Positions 19,205 to 28,627 of a stretch of 64,000 nt of DNA are shown here, in pieces (within the stretch, counting starts at the first letter, position 1; every line of letters begins with the position of its first letter). Both the position numbers and the translations under genes were made by a program. The DNA is taken from NCBI GenBank assembly GCA_030432595.1, contig JAUIGU010000009.1, forward strand, positions 61,189-125,188. Reading direction: 5' to 3'. Source of the DNA: Phycisphaerae bacterium. Its GTDB lineage: Bacteria > Planctomycetota > Phycisphaerae > Phycisphaerales > Phycisphaeraceae. The notes beneath the pieces were generated by a model that had not been told where the DNA came from, made no database searches, and worked only from the letters and a program-made list of their open reading frames with translations.

Positions 19205-20689
19205 TCATGCTTCGGACGCGGCGGGGCGGTTCATCTTGCTCAGCACCAGATACAGCACCGCGCACGCCGCCCACGCGGGCAGCACCGCGTAGATCGGGTT
19301 CAGGTTCGTAACGTTCTCCGGGTCGGGCAACACACCGTCCAAACCGAAGCCGCCCAGCCACGTCACCAACGGCTTCGCGAAGATCAGCACCAGGCCGACC
19401 GTCACCGGCAACACCCAGGCGATCAGCACGGCCCAGTTGATCGACTTGCCGCTGCGCAGCGCGTACTCGTCCTGGTTGGCTTTGCGGAGCAGGTAGTAGT
19501 CGATGACGATCACCGCGCCCATGGGCCCGAGGATCGTGCCGTAGGTCCCGACGAAGTTGAGCAGTTGGGCCGAGAGGTTCGGGAACGCGCCGGCGATCGT
19601 CGCGACCGCGCCGGCGACCAGCGTCATCGCCACGCGTGAGCTCTTGGGAATAATGCCTTGGAAAGCAAGCCCGGCGCGGTAGATCGTCGGGTTCGCGGTG
19701 GTCCACCCGGCGATCACCACGCACGCGATGCCGGCCCAGCCCAGCGCCTCCCACGCGAGCAGGCCCGGGTTGGGCGAGACCTGCCCGTTGTCGCCGACCG
19801 CGAGGTCGGGGCTGAGCTTGATGAGCGCCGCGAGCAGCAGGCCCGCCGCGATCCACGCCATGTAGTGCCCGAGGAACATGCCGATCGCCGGCGCCCAACC
19901 CGACGACGCCTTCCGGGCGTAACGGAAGATCGACAGGTCTGACATGCCGAAGTGCATCGCGCCGTTGCACAGCCACGCGAAGAACACGATGTTCCAGAAC
20001 CCGAACGCGCTCTCGCCGTTGTGTGACTGCACAAACGTGATCGCGTCGTTCCAGAACCCGCCCTCAGACAACGCCGAAAACGTCGTCGCTTCCATCCGCG
20101 CCAGCGACACGATGCCGCACGCCGCGAAGACGCAGATCATCCACGGCGCCGCGATGTTCGCCACCCGCGCGACGAACTGATACCCCGCCGCCGCGACAAT
20201 CGCGATCACAACCCCGACCACCACGACGATGGCGGTGAACGACGCCGCGCCCAGGCCGAACGTCGCCTCCGGCACGCTGTAGAACACGCCGAACGGCACG
20301 CCGACCGCGCTGGCCGACACCGTCACCATCGCCCCGGCCAGGAAGCAGAACAGCAACCCGTTCACGAGGTTGTAAACCTTCACCACCGGGCCGCCCGCGA
20401 TGCGCTCGAGCTGGTAATACAGGGTCATCCGCTTGCCCATCGCGATCGGCGTTACGAGGTAGCGCCATGTCAACACCGCCAGCAGGTTTCCCAGCAGCAG
20501 CCCGACCAGCACGTTCTGCAGGCTCGCGCCCGCGGCCAGAAACAACGGCCCGATCATGAACTCGGTGCCCGCGGTGTGTTCACCCGCGTACATGCCCCAG
20601 AACTTGCCCGCGCCCAGACGCGCGTGCTCGGGGACCGGCTGGCGTTCGTATTCGTTCGTGCCGGAAGCCTGCGTCGCTTCGTCCGCCAT
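19205..20689 (-). CDS. NCS1-family (purine-cytosine permease-like) transporter
   Basis: 494 residues with about 12 predicted membrane helices. The N-terminus (ARLGAGKFWGMYAGEHTAG) and the helix-rich body (VLVGLLLGNLLAVLTWRYL, YYQLERIAGGPVVKVYNLVN) match the cytosine/purine/uracil/thiamine/allantoin permease family. NCS1 members are usually sodium or proton symporters for nucleobases or related compounds, so its place in a polysaccharide region is unexpected. The true substrate may be different, for example a sugar derivative or a vitamin. Likely co-transcribed with the 67-residue membrane protein after it. Confidence 0.85.
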   Translation of the reverse strand: MADEATQASGTNEYERQPVPEHARLGAGKFWGMYAGEHTAGTEFMIGPLFLAAGASLQNVLVGLLLGNLLAVLTWRYLVTPIAMGKRMTLYYQLERIAGGPVVKVYNLVNGLLFCFLAGAMVTVSASAVGVPFGVFYSVPEATFGLGAASFTAIVVVVGVVIAIVAAAGYQFVARVANIAAPWMICVFAACGIVSLARMEATTFSALSEGGFWNDAITFVQSHNGESAFGFWNIVFFAWLCNGAMHFGMSDLSIFRYARKASSGWAPAIGMFLGHYMAWIAAGLLLAALIKLSPDLAVGDNGQVSPNPGLLAWEALGWAGIACVVIAGWTTANPTIYRAGLAFQGIIPKSSRVAMTLVAGAVATIAGAFPNLSAQLLNFVGTYGTILGPMGAVIVIDYYLLRKANQDEYALRSGKSINWAVLIAWVLPVTVGLVLIFAKPLVTWLGGFGLDGVLPDPENVTNLNPIYAVLPAWAACAVLYLVLSKMNRPAASEA

Positions 20690-20867
20690 GCCCGTTCCTT
20701 TCCGAGGTGCGTGAGCCAGAGGTGCGAGGGTTATGAAGTTTAATGATTCAGGGTTGAACGCGGAACCTCAGCGCAACCCGTCGAACGCTGATGCCGGCGT
20801 CTCGTCGGGAACGCGTGTCCAGGCTTTCGCTTGGACGTACCGACTACACAGCACGCGTCATGAACGG

Positions 20868-22115
20868 TCATGAATGCCGGGCTCGGCGGCGCAGCGTCCA
20901 CACACTCCAACCAGCCAGCGCCAAGACACCCGTCGGTTCCGGCACGGCCGCGCCGGCAAAGTTCGGGGCCGACGTGCCGCCCCAGTTACTGAGCACCAGG
21001 TCCAACTCGGTCTGCTCGACCTGTCCGCCGATGTTGCCGCCGGGCAGGCCGGCGAAATTGCTCCAAGCAGTGACGTCCGACACGTCGGTGTCGCCCCAGT
21101 TTTGGAGGACGAAGTCCAAGTCGGCCTGTTCGACCTGGCCGGAGTTGTCGTAGTCCCCTTCGACGCCCGCACTCACACCGGCGCCCGCGAGGACGAGCGC
21201 CTTGACGTCCGCCGCGTTGTCGAGCGTGTAGGCGTAGGGCGGGGTGAACACGTCGTCGCCCGCCTGCGTCCGTCCGCCCGAGTTGACGAACACGTTGCCG
21301 CTCGCCTCGATCTGGCCGTCCTGGGCCTTCTCGTACGGGTCGGTCACGTTCTCGAAGTAGTTGTTCTCGACGAGGACCTCCGCCGCCAGCGCCGAACGGA
21401 TCGCGTAGTTGTCGCCCGGGGTGTTGACGTAGTTGTTGAAGACGTGGACGTCGCCGTACCGCACCCGCGGCATCCGCTCGCGCACGAAGTCGCCGAAGTA
21501 GTTGTGGTGAAGCGTGACCTGCAGGTCGTCGGCGTCCTCGGTCGCCGAGTCGCTGTTGCCGATGAGCATCGCGAAACGGTGGTTGGTGTTGACGTTCTGG
21601 GCGTAGCTTGTGGTGTAGGAGAACGTGTTCCACGAGACGGTGACGTAGTCCGACTCGCTGACGATGTCGAGCAGCCCGTCGGGTGCGTCGGTGAACGCGT
21701 TGTGGTCGATCCAGACGTTGGTGCTCTCGCGCAGCGTGACGGCGTCGCCCTCGCCGTCCCCGTCGGGGTTCGACAGCGCGAGGTTGCGGATGATCACGTT
21801 GCTGACGTCCGACAATTGCAGGCTGCCGGTCAAGGCCGCGTCGGCCCCCACGCCCAGGATCGTCTTGTCCGAGCCGACCGCGGTCCCGCCGATGTCGAAC
21901 TGACCCTCGACCAGGATCGTGAGCGGCCCGCTCTGGTTCGCGAAGCTCTTGAACTGCTGCGCCGAGGTCGCGGTGACGACGCCGCCGCCGCTGCCCCCGG
22001 TGGTCCCGCCGTTGAGCGACGCGAAGCCGACCGGCATGGCCGAAGCCGCGATGCCGGTGGATACCGTCGCCGACGCAAGGAGATGTAGAGCAACACGTCG
22101 GGCACACAGAAACAT
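20868..22115 (-). CDS. Secreted pectate lyase, PL1, with dockerin-like and PEP-CTERM end
   Basis: 415 residues. The start at MFLCARRV is supported by a GAGG ribosome binding site seven bases upstream; the longer ORF lacks one. A signal peptide ends at about residue 26. The parallel beta-helix has PL1 hallmarks: NVWIDHNAFTD (vWiDH) and RMPRVRYGDVHVFNNYV, the RxPxxR catalytic/binding strand. Residues 320-380 are the two dockerin-like loops and the end is AVPEPTGVLAL plus LRRRARHS. It would cleave polygalacturonate outside the cell. It follows the BNR protein gene by 57 bases in the same direction. Confidence 0.92.
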   Translation of the reverse strand: MFLCARRVALHLLASATVSTGIAASAMPVGFASLNGGTTGGSGGGVVTATSAQQFKSFANQSGPLTILVEGQFDIGGTAVGSDKTILGVGADAALTGSLQLSDVSNVIIRNLALSNPDGDGEGDAVTLRESTNVWIDHNAFTDAPDGLLDIVSESDYVTVSWNTFSYTTSYAQNVNTNHRFAMLIGNSDSATEDADDLQVTLHHNYFGDFVRERMPRVRYGDVHVFNNYVNTPGDNYAIRSALAAEVLVENNYFENVTDPYEKAQDGQIEASGNVFVNSGGRTQAGDDVFTPPYAYTLDNAADVKALVLAGAGVSAGVEGDYDNSGQVEQADLDFVLQNWGDTDVSDVTAWSNFAGLPGGNIGGQVEQTELDLVLSNWGGTSAPNFAGAAVPEPTGVLALAGWSVWTLRRRARHS

Positions 22116-22172
22116 CGGCAATCCTCTAGGTGATAAAGGCATGGGGCGGTGCAAGCGGTGGTCAGAACGCGC

Positions 22173-24056
22173 TCATCCGCGAAGGCACCGCCGACGCCCA
22201 CGCCGAGCCCAAACACCCGCCACCGCCGCGAGCATCGGCAGGCCGCCGGGCTCGGGGGCGACCGTGAGGAACCCGCCGCCGTTGCCGCTGCCGCCGCCGA
22301 TATCCACGCCCGTGTCGCCCCAGTTCGACAACACCAAGTCCAGTTCGGTCTGCTCGACCTGCCCGTCGATGCCGCCGCCGGGCAGACCGGCGAAGTTGAC
22401 CCAGCCGGTGACGTCGGACACGTTGGTGTCACCCCAGTTCTGCAGGACGAAGTCGAGGTCGGCCTGTTCGACCTGGCCCGAGCCGTCGTAGTCGCCCGGC
22501 ACCTCGGCGAGCAGGCCGGAGATGCTGTACTCCAACACGTGCAGCGGCGAACCGAGCGGGCTGTTGGAATCCGGCGCCGTTTCCTGGAGGAAGATCGAGA
22601 GGATGTTGTCGCTGAGCAGGCGGTCTTGGTCGAGCATCGGCTCGCCGACGAAGTCGCGATCGTCGGTGGCGAGGATGGTCCAGTCCGTGTAGTTCGCGGC
22701 CTTGGTCGCGCCGGCGATGACGAGGTTGCCGTCGGCGTAATACGTCGTGTTGCTGTTGGGGATCACGTCGGGAGAGACATACACCGCAAACAGGTTGCCC
22801 ATCGCGTCGTAGCCCAGCTTCGGTCGGCTGCTGACGTTCTCGCTGGTCGGCAACTGGTTGCGGGTCCAGTCGCCGGTGTCGGGGTCGCGGTAGTAGTGGT
22901 AGTGGGCGGCGTCGTTGGTGTAGAAGGGCGGGTCGCCGGGTTGCCACTCGTAGCCGGCCTCGTCGAAACGGCGGTGCCACATCAGCGCGTGGACGCCGCC
23001 GTCGAGGTCGACGGCCTGGGCCTGCTGGTTCATCAGCGTCTGCCGGCGGTCGATCTGCCCGAGCAGGCCGTTGCCCGCGTCGCCGTCGTCGATGATGAGG
23101 CCCGGGCTGTTGAGGTCGATCGGGCTGCCGACCGAGCCGATGACGGTGCCGGCGTTGTTGTGCCAGGTGTCGCCGCCGTCGTCGGAGTAGGCGTACATGA
23201 TGTCGTGGTTCGCGCCGCCGGCGGACTCGCGCCAGGTCCAGGTGGTGTGCAGCCGGCCGTTGGCGTCGATGTCGAGCCCGTTGAGGTAGGCGTTGCGGTT
23301 GTTCGAGGAACCGACGGGGTCGTTGTAGGTGATGTTGCTGGTGCCGTCGACGAAGATGTGTGGCGTGTCCCAGAGGCCGGTCTGCGCATCGAAGGTCGCG
23401 AGGCGGACGTCGCCGTTGCCGCTGCCGCCGGTGCGGTAGGTCATGACCATGTCGCCGCCGGGCTTCGTGATAAAGCGCGGGTAGGTCACGCCGGGGATCG
23501 GGTTTTCGCCGGCGTTAAGGACATTGGTCTCGGGGTTGAGGATGCTGGCGTTCCACGCGGTGCCCGCAGGGTTGGTCGCGACGCCGGGGTCCGAGTTGAT
23601 GTAGTTGAACCAACTGCCGTGCATGTCGAAGGAGAAGTGAAGCCGGCCGTCTCCGGAGATGCCCATGGAGACGACGTTGTGCGCGTCCCACGCAGACGAG
23701 CCCTGCGAACCCGTTCCATCACCGTTGACCATCGTTGCGCCGGTGTCGAAGGATTCCCAGGTGTTGGTCGCCAGGTCACGCCGGGCGACGTAGATGTGTT
23801 CGTTGCTCTCGCCCAGGTGGTACCACGTCGCGTACTGGTAGCCGTTGTAGGTGAGCAAGGCCTCGGTCTGGAACGACACCCCGTTGATCGCCCGGCCGTA
23901 CGGCGCCCAGTTGGGCATGATCAACGCGTCGTCGTCCAGCACCATGTCGGCAATGGACGCGAGTTGGGCCTGCCCCCACGCGAGCGGCGACGTCGTGGCA
24001 AGCAAACCCAGAACGGCAAAAACACGGCGGGTCATCGGCATGGTGAACTTCTTCAT
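22173..24056 (-). CDS. Secreted BNR-type beta-propeller protein with dockerin-like and PEP-CTERM end
   Basis: 627 residues from MKKFTMPMTRR; signal peptide ends at PLAWGQA. Repeated propeller blades carry the signature AHNVVSMGISGDGRLHFSFD and HGSWFNYINSD, as in BNR_4 proteins, a group that includes ulvan-lyase-type polysaccharide lyases (family knowledge). Residues 521-580 are the two dockerin-like loops, then a Gly-rich spacer, VAPEPGG and an Arg-rich tail. It is a distant paralogue of the protein at 30,879, which lacks the C-terminal modules. Probably a polysaccharide lyase or sialidase-like hydrolase; substrate unknown, though a uronic-acid polymer is likely from context. Confidence 0.8.
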   Translation of the reverse strand: MKKFTMPMTRRVFAVLGLLATTSPLAWGQAQLASIADMVLDDDALIMPNWAPYGRAINGVSFQTEALLTYNGYQYATWYHLGESNEHIYVARRDLATNTWESFDTGATMVNGDGTGSQGSSAWDAHNVVSMGISGDGRLHFSFDMHGSWFNYINSDPGVATNPAGTAWNASILNPETNVLNAGENPIPGVTYPRFITKPGGDMVMTYRTGGSGNGDVRLATFDAQTGLWDTPHIFVDGTSNITYNDPVGSSNNRNAYLNGLDIDANGRLHTTWTWRESAGGANHDIMYAYSDDGGDTWHNNAGTVIGSVGSPIDLNSPGLIIDDGDAGNGLLGQIDRRQTLMNQQAQAVDLDGGVHALMWHRRFDEAGYEWQPGDPPFYTNDAAHYHYYRDPDTGDWTRNQLPTSENVSSRPKLGYDAMGNLFAVYVSPDVIPNSNTTYYADGNLVIAGATKAANYTDWTILATDDRDFVGEPMLDQDRLLSDNILSIFLQETAPDSNSPLGSPLHVLEYSISGLLAEVPGDYDGSGQVEQADLDFVLQNWGDTNVSDVTGWVNFAGLPGGGIDGQVEQTELDLVLSNWGDTGVDIGGGSGNGGGFLTVAPEPGGLPMLAAVAGVWARRGRRRCLRG

Positions 24057-24198
24057 GCGGGTGGGTCTCGGAGCGGAGTCGGTTGCCCAAGCCATTTCAG
24101 GCCCGGCGGTCTCGCGGGAAAGAGGACGGAACGCGTCGGCATCCCGTCCTCAAGGGGTTCGAGTTGTGGCCCGACGTCCGTGCCGGGCTCGGGAAACC

Positions 24199-27100
24199 TC
24201 ACGCTACCCGGCGGCGCAGCGCTACGACGCCCAGGCCGCCCAGCAGCGCCAGCGCCGCGGGTTCGGGGACGGCCGAGCCGGCGAAGTTTGGCGCGGTGGT
24301 GTTGCCCCAGTTCAGGAGGACGCCGTCGAGTTCGTTCTGGTTGACCTGGCCGTCGAAGCCGCCGCCGCCGGGGAAGTTGACCCAGCCGGTGACGTCGGAC
24401 ACGTCCGCGTCGCCCCAGTTCTGCAGGACGAAGTCCAGGTCGGCCTGCTCGACCTGACCGGAGTTGTTGTAGTCGCCCTCGACGCTGGCGGCGATGACGG
24501 AGATGATGCCGTCGAGCAGCAGCGTGGACGTGTCCCAGGACAGGTTGCCCGTGAGCGACGGCAGGTCGAGCGTGTCGAACGCGCCCGAGAGGCTGCCGAA
24601 GTCCAGCAGGTCGTAGGTGTCGCCTTCTTCCAGCGCCGAGACTGTGGCGTCCAGCAGCACCTCGAGCGTGCCGTCGGCGCTGAGGTCGCCCAGCACGTTG
24701 AGCAGGTCGTTGTTGCCCGAGCCGGCGATGTTCAGGCTGAGCGTGGCGTCGTCGCCGAGGACGACGTCGCCCTCGACCGTGAGCGTTTCGCCGACGGGCA
24801 CCAGGCCGCCGGGCACGAGCTTGCCGAAGTTGTCGGCCCCGGCGAAGCCGTTGCCGTCGGCGCGGACGTCGGCGTAGAAGCCGACGTTGCTGAAGATGTC
24901 CGTCGTGGTCGGCGTGGCGGTCCAGAGGACGTTGCGGGTGTTGCCGTCGTACCAGCCGAGTTCGACGTCGTCGGTGGCGGTGCGGGCGATGAAGAGCTGG
25001 TCCGGGACGGTGTCGAACGCCTGTTGGAGGGCGACCTCGGCGTTGCCGTTGAACCCGCGGCTGTTGAGCTGGCCGAAGTTCCGCCAGGCCATGAACAGGA
25101 AGTCGGCGGAGGTCCGGTTGTCGCCGGTGTTGCCGTTGCCCAGGTCGGCGTGGGTCTGCCCGATGGCCAGGCCGAAGTCGCGGTCGTTGAAGGTGGTCGG
25201 CGCGTCGATGAGCAGTTCTTCGCCCTGGTTGAGGGTCACGTCGCTACGGAGCAGGAGCACCTGCTCGGCGCCGTCGGCACCGGTGGAGGTGACGTCGATT
25301 GTGCCCGCCGCGTCGCTGAACGACACGTTGGTCGCCGTGCCCTGGTCGAGCACCTTCGAGAAGGCGTACTCCCCCAGGCCCGGGGTGTCGAAGTTGTCGA
25401 TGAGGCTGAACACCTGGCCGACCACCTGCGGCATGACGGCCGCGCCCACACGGAGCGTGCCGCCGGTCTGCACGCCGACGGTGTCGCGGAAGGTGCCGGC
25501 ACCGCCGAGCGTGCCGTTGTTCTGCACGACGACGTTGCCGCCGACGGTGTTGTCGAAGCTGGCGGTGCCGCCGGACCCGACGGTGATGCTGGAGGCGTTG
25601 ATGTCGCCGCCGGAGAACGCGTAGCTAGCGCCGGTCACGGTCATCGGCCCGGGGGCGACGGTCTCGGCGACGTTGATGTCCCCGCCGCCGCCCGTGGCGT
25701 TGAACGTGACGGTGTCGCTGTCGAAGAAGGTCTGGGCGCCGTTGTTCCAGTTCGGGGTGGCGTTGACGTCCCAGTTGTTGTTGGCGTTGCCGGTCCAGAG
25801 CAGGTTGGCCGTGGCGCCGTTGACGTTGAGTTGGACGTCGGCGCCGGCGAACACGACCGAGGCCGTCTGCCGCGTCACGAGCGGGTTGCCCTGGCTATCG
25901 ACGAGGTTGACGACGAAGTTTGCCGCGGTGCCGACCCCCGACCGCGCGTTGGCGTCGATCAGCGTGTAGTTGGTGTTCGGGTCGAACGCGCCCTCGACCG
26001 GGGTGACGTTGATCACGAACTGGTTCCCCGCGGCGGCGGTGGCGATGTTGAGGTTGCCGTTGACCCGGATCAGGTCGTTCTCGGAGTTATCCACGGTATT
26101 GATGGATGCGTCGTTGCCGAGCTCGAAGTTGAGCGACCCGGTATCGGGCACGGCCGTGTCGCCGGTGTCGAAGTAGCTCAGGTTGACATCGGCGTTGATC
26201 TTGAGCGTGCCGACCGAGTCGCCGGGGCTGACGGTGGCCGACTCGAACACGCCGATCGTGTTGCCCACGACCGTGCCGCCGCCGCCCAGGCCCGTGCTGA
26301 ACGGCGCGATCGGGATGACGTTGTAGGTGGTGAAGTCGCTGACGTCGAAGGTCGCGCCCTGGTTCACGGTGACCAGCGACCGCAGCTCGCCGTTGTTCGT
26401 GGCGGGGCCGTCCGAGTTCACCGCAAGCGTGCCTGCCTCGATGGTGGTCGTGCCGAAGTGGTAGTCGTCGTTGAGGTCGGTCTGCGTGTTGATGGTCAGC
26501 GTGCCCGTGCCGCGCTTGATCACATTGACGTTGGCCAAAGCGCTGGGCAGGGAGAAGTTGCCGTCGGCGTCAACGATCGCGTCGGTGACCGAGTCGACCA
26601 CGAAGTTGCCTGCGCCGGAAAACACATAGGTCCGCGTTTCGGTGTCCGGGGCCGAGAGCGTGCCGCCGAGCGTCAGCGTGCCGGACTTGGACTCGAGGTT
26701 GTAGTTTGTGCCGCCGGTGGCCCCCAGGAGGTTGCCGTTCCAGGCGTTGTTCCCGGTGCTGGTGAGGTGGACCGCGTCGATCGCGCTCAGCTCGCGGGCG
26801 CCGAGGGTCAGCACCTCGGTCGCGACGGTCCGCCCGCCGGTGAGCTCGACCTGCGAGGTGTTCTCGTTGCCGCCGAGGGTGGTGCCGTTGGCCGCGGTGC
26901 CGCCGGCGCCCAGGGCGTTGTTGTTGTTCACACGGATCACGCCCGAGCCGTTCGCAGCGACCGTGCCGGTGAAGCCCGTGTTGTTGCCACCGAGCGTGAT
27001 CGTGCCGCTGTTGGCGTTGATGACGCCGGCCCCGGAGACCGCGCCCGAGAGAGTGAGGTCCGCGCCGTCGTTGACGTTCAGCTCGCTGGTCGCGTCGATC

Positions 27101-28359
27101 GACACGGCCGTGCTGATTGTGCCCGTGCCGTAGCCGGCCGATCCCTGATCCGTAAAGAACGCGTTGTCCGGGCCCCAGAGCTGTACCTGCCCGTTGTTCT
27201 GGATCGTGACGGCGTTGCCCGCGGGGATCGCCGCGGTGTTGACCACCGCGAGGTTCGTGTCATCGACGGTGAGCCCGCCGCTGAACGTGTTCGCCGCGTC
27301 GAGCACCAGCTCGCCGGCGCCCGTGGTGTTCAGCCCGGCCGAACCCGCGATGGCGGCGCGCACCCAGTGCCGGCCGGCCGTGTTGATCTCGGCGTCGCCG
27401 GTCAGCGTCAGCGTCTGCGCCGCGGCGGGCGCCACGAAGTAGTCGCCGTCGCCGGTGTTCGTGAAAGTCAGCGAGTTCAGCGAGGCGTTCGCGGTCAGCG
27501 TGACCGTGCGGTTGTCCGTGATGACCGAGCCCAGCACCGGGTTCGAGCCTGCGCCCGGGGCGCCCAGCGTCCAGTTGCCCGCGTCGGAGAAGTTGCCGTC
27601 GGCGTCCACGTTCCACTCGTTCACCGCCGGACCGGTCACCAACTCGGTGAGCCGGAAGTTGTCGAACGTGATCGGCTGGTCGGAGGTGTTGTTGTACGTC
27701 AGGCCCACGAAGTTCAGGCTGTCAACCGGGATGTTCACCGTTTCGGTCCGTAGCGACACGCCGTTGATCCGCCAGTCGGCGAAGAAGCTGCCGCCCGTGC
27801 CGGTGGTGTCGAGGATCACCGACAGCTCGTTGGTCGCGTTGAAGTCCAGGCCCGTCGTGTCCAGGTCGGCCGCGCCGGCGGTCGCGAGCCCGGTGAAGGA
27901 CTGCACCGCGTTGGCTGCGCCGTTGTTGCGGTAGAGCATCCACGCGATGCCGTCCGTCTGGTTTGAGAACCGGTCATCGAACGTGCTGCCACCGGCCAAG
28001 GTCAGCGGGTCCTGCGCGAAGCCCAGCCCGATCCACTCGCTGCCGGGGTTGAGCACGTCCATCGTCAGCGTGTACGTCGCGTTCACCACCGGGTCGATCG
28101 GCAGGATCGCGCTGCCCTCGTCCGCCAGGTTGATCGTCCCGTTGTCGAAGAACGGGCTGTTCGCCGACCAGGTGGTAGCCGCCTGCGTCGTGTCCGGCGT
28201 CGTGCCGTTGAGCGCCGCACCGGCGCCGCTGAAGTCGTCGAAGTAGAGCGTCGTCTGCGCCAGCGCGGAACCACCGAACCCCAGCCCGCCGAGCGTGGCG
28301 ACCAGGGACGCGGTCGTGAAACGGGAGCCGTGGCGGAACGGGGAGCAAGCGGTCTTCAT
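24199..28359 (-). CDS. Very large autotransporter-type beta-strand repeat protein with PEP-CTERM end
   Basis: 1386 residues; the start MKTACSPF has a GGAG seven bases upstream. After a signal peptide (ends SALAQ) a lectin-like beta-sandwich covers about 35-230 (LYFDDFSGAGAALNG). Residues 250-900 are autotransporter-associated beta-strand repeats (LVLDAANTFSGGLTVDD, GTITLGGNNTGFTGTV, GTLTINTQTDLNDDYHFG). A further module at about 983-1180 (SLIDNFDTPGLGEY) closely resembles the stand-alone protein at 29,568. Then come the beta-rich linker, two dockerin-like loops (about 1295-1355) and AVPEPAALALLGG with RRR. No catalytic motif is visible; a structural or substrate-binding surface role is likely. 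Confidence 0.88.
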   Translation of the reverse strand: MKTACSPFRHGSRFTTASLVATLGGLGFGGSALAQTTLYFDDFSGAGAALNGTTPDTTQAATTWSANSPFFDNGTINLADEGSAILPIDPVVNATYTLTMDVLNPGSEWIGLGFAQDPLTLAGGSTFDDRFSNQTDGIAWMLYRNNGAANAVQSFTGLATAGAADLDTTGLDFNATNELSVILDTTGTGGSFFADWRINGVSLRTETVNIPVDSLNFVGLTYNNTSDQPITFDNFRLTELVTGPAVNEWNVDADGNFSDAGNWTLGAPGAGSNPVLGSVITDNRTVTLTANASLNSLTFTNTGDGDYFVAPAAAQTLTLTGDAEINTAGRHWVRAAIAGSAGLNTTGAGELVLDAANTFSGGLTVDDTNLAVVNTAAIPAGNAVTIQNNGQVQLWGPDNAFFTDQGSAGYGTGTISTAVSIDATSELNVNDGADLTLSGAVSGAGVINANSGTITLGGNNTGFTGTVAANGSGVIRVNNNNALGAGGTAANGTTLGGNENTSQVELTGGRTVATEVLTLGARELSAIDAVHLTSTGNNAWNGNLLGATGGTNYNLESKSGTLTLGGTLSAPDTETRTYVFSGAGNFVVDSVTDAIVDADGNFSLPSALANVNVIKRGTGTLTINTQTDLNDDYHFGTTTIEAGTLAVNSDGPATNNGELRSLVTVNQGATFDVSDFTTYNVIPIAPFSTGLGGGGTVVGNTIGVFESATVSPGDSVGTLKINADVNLSYFDTGDTAVPDTGSLNFELGNDASINTVDNSENDLIRVNGNLNIATAAAGNQFVINVTPVEGAFDPNTNYTLIDANARSGVGTAANFVVNLVDSQGNPLVTRQTASVVFAGADVQLNVNGATANLLWTGNANNNWDVNATPNWNNGAQTFFDSDTVTFNATGGGGDINVAETVAPGPMTVTGASYAFSGGDINASSITVGSGGTASFDNTVGGNVVVQNNGTLGGAGTFRDTVGVQTGGTLRVGAAVMPQVVGQVFSLIDNFDTPGLGEYAFSKVLDQGTATNVSFSDAAGTIDVTSTGADGAEQVLLLRSDVTLNQGEELLIDAPTTFNDRDFGLAIGQTHADLGNGNTGDNRTSADFLFMAWRNFGQLNSRGFNGNAEVALQQAFDTVPDQLFIARTATDDVELGWYDGNTRNVLWTATPTTTDIFSNVGFYADVRADGNGFAGADNFGKLVPGGLVPVGETLTVEGDVVLGDDATLSLNIAGSGNNDLLNVLGDLSADGTLEVLLDATVSALEEGDTYDLLDFGSLSGAFDTLDLPSLTGNLSWDTSTLLLDGIISVIAASVEGDYNNSGQVEQADLDFVLQNWGDADVSDVTGWVNFPGGGGFDGQVNQNELDGVLLNWGNTTAPNFAGSAVPEPAALALLGGLGVVALRRRVA

Positions 28360-28627
28360 CGTCAATCTCCTGCGAAACATCTCGGGGCCAAGTAGGGGGT
28401 CGGTTTGTAAGGTTCACCGAACGTGGGTGGGGTCAGAAAAGCGTGAGACGGGTTCGTGATCCCCCGGCCGAGCCATGCCGCGACCGGGTCGTCTCCTCCT
28501 CCGTTTCCCTTGCGTGGGCCACGCGGCCCGAAAAGGCGGAACCCACGGTGGGTCGGTCCCGCTTGGTTATTCCGTGTTGACCGTGTTCAACCTGCATTCC
28601 GCCCGGTCCGTCCGCGCGGGCATTTAC

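Noticed and set aside
22149..24344. 731-codon plus-strand open frame
   Set aside because: Antisense to the BNR protein, low complexity and no recognisable domain.
23851..27753. 1300-codon plus-strand open frame
   Set aside because: It is antisense to the 1386-residue protein; composition is Val/Ala/Arg/Asp-rich without domains, a typical shadow in GC-rich DNA.
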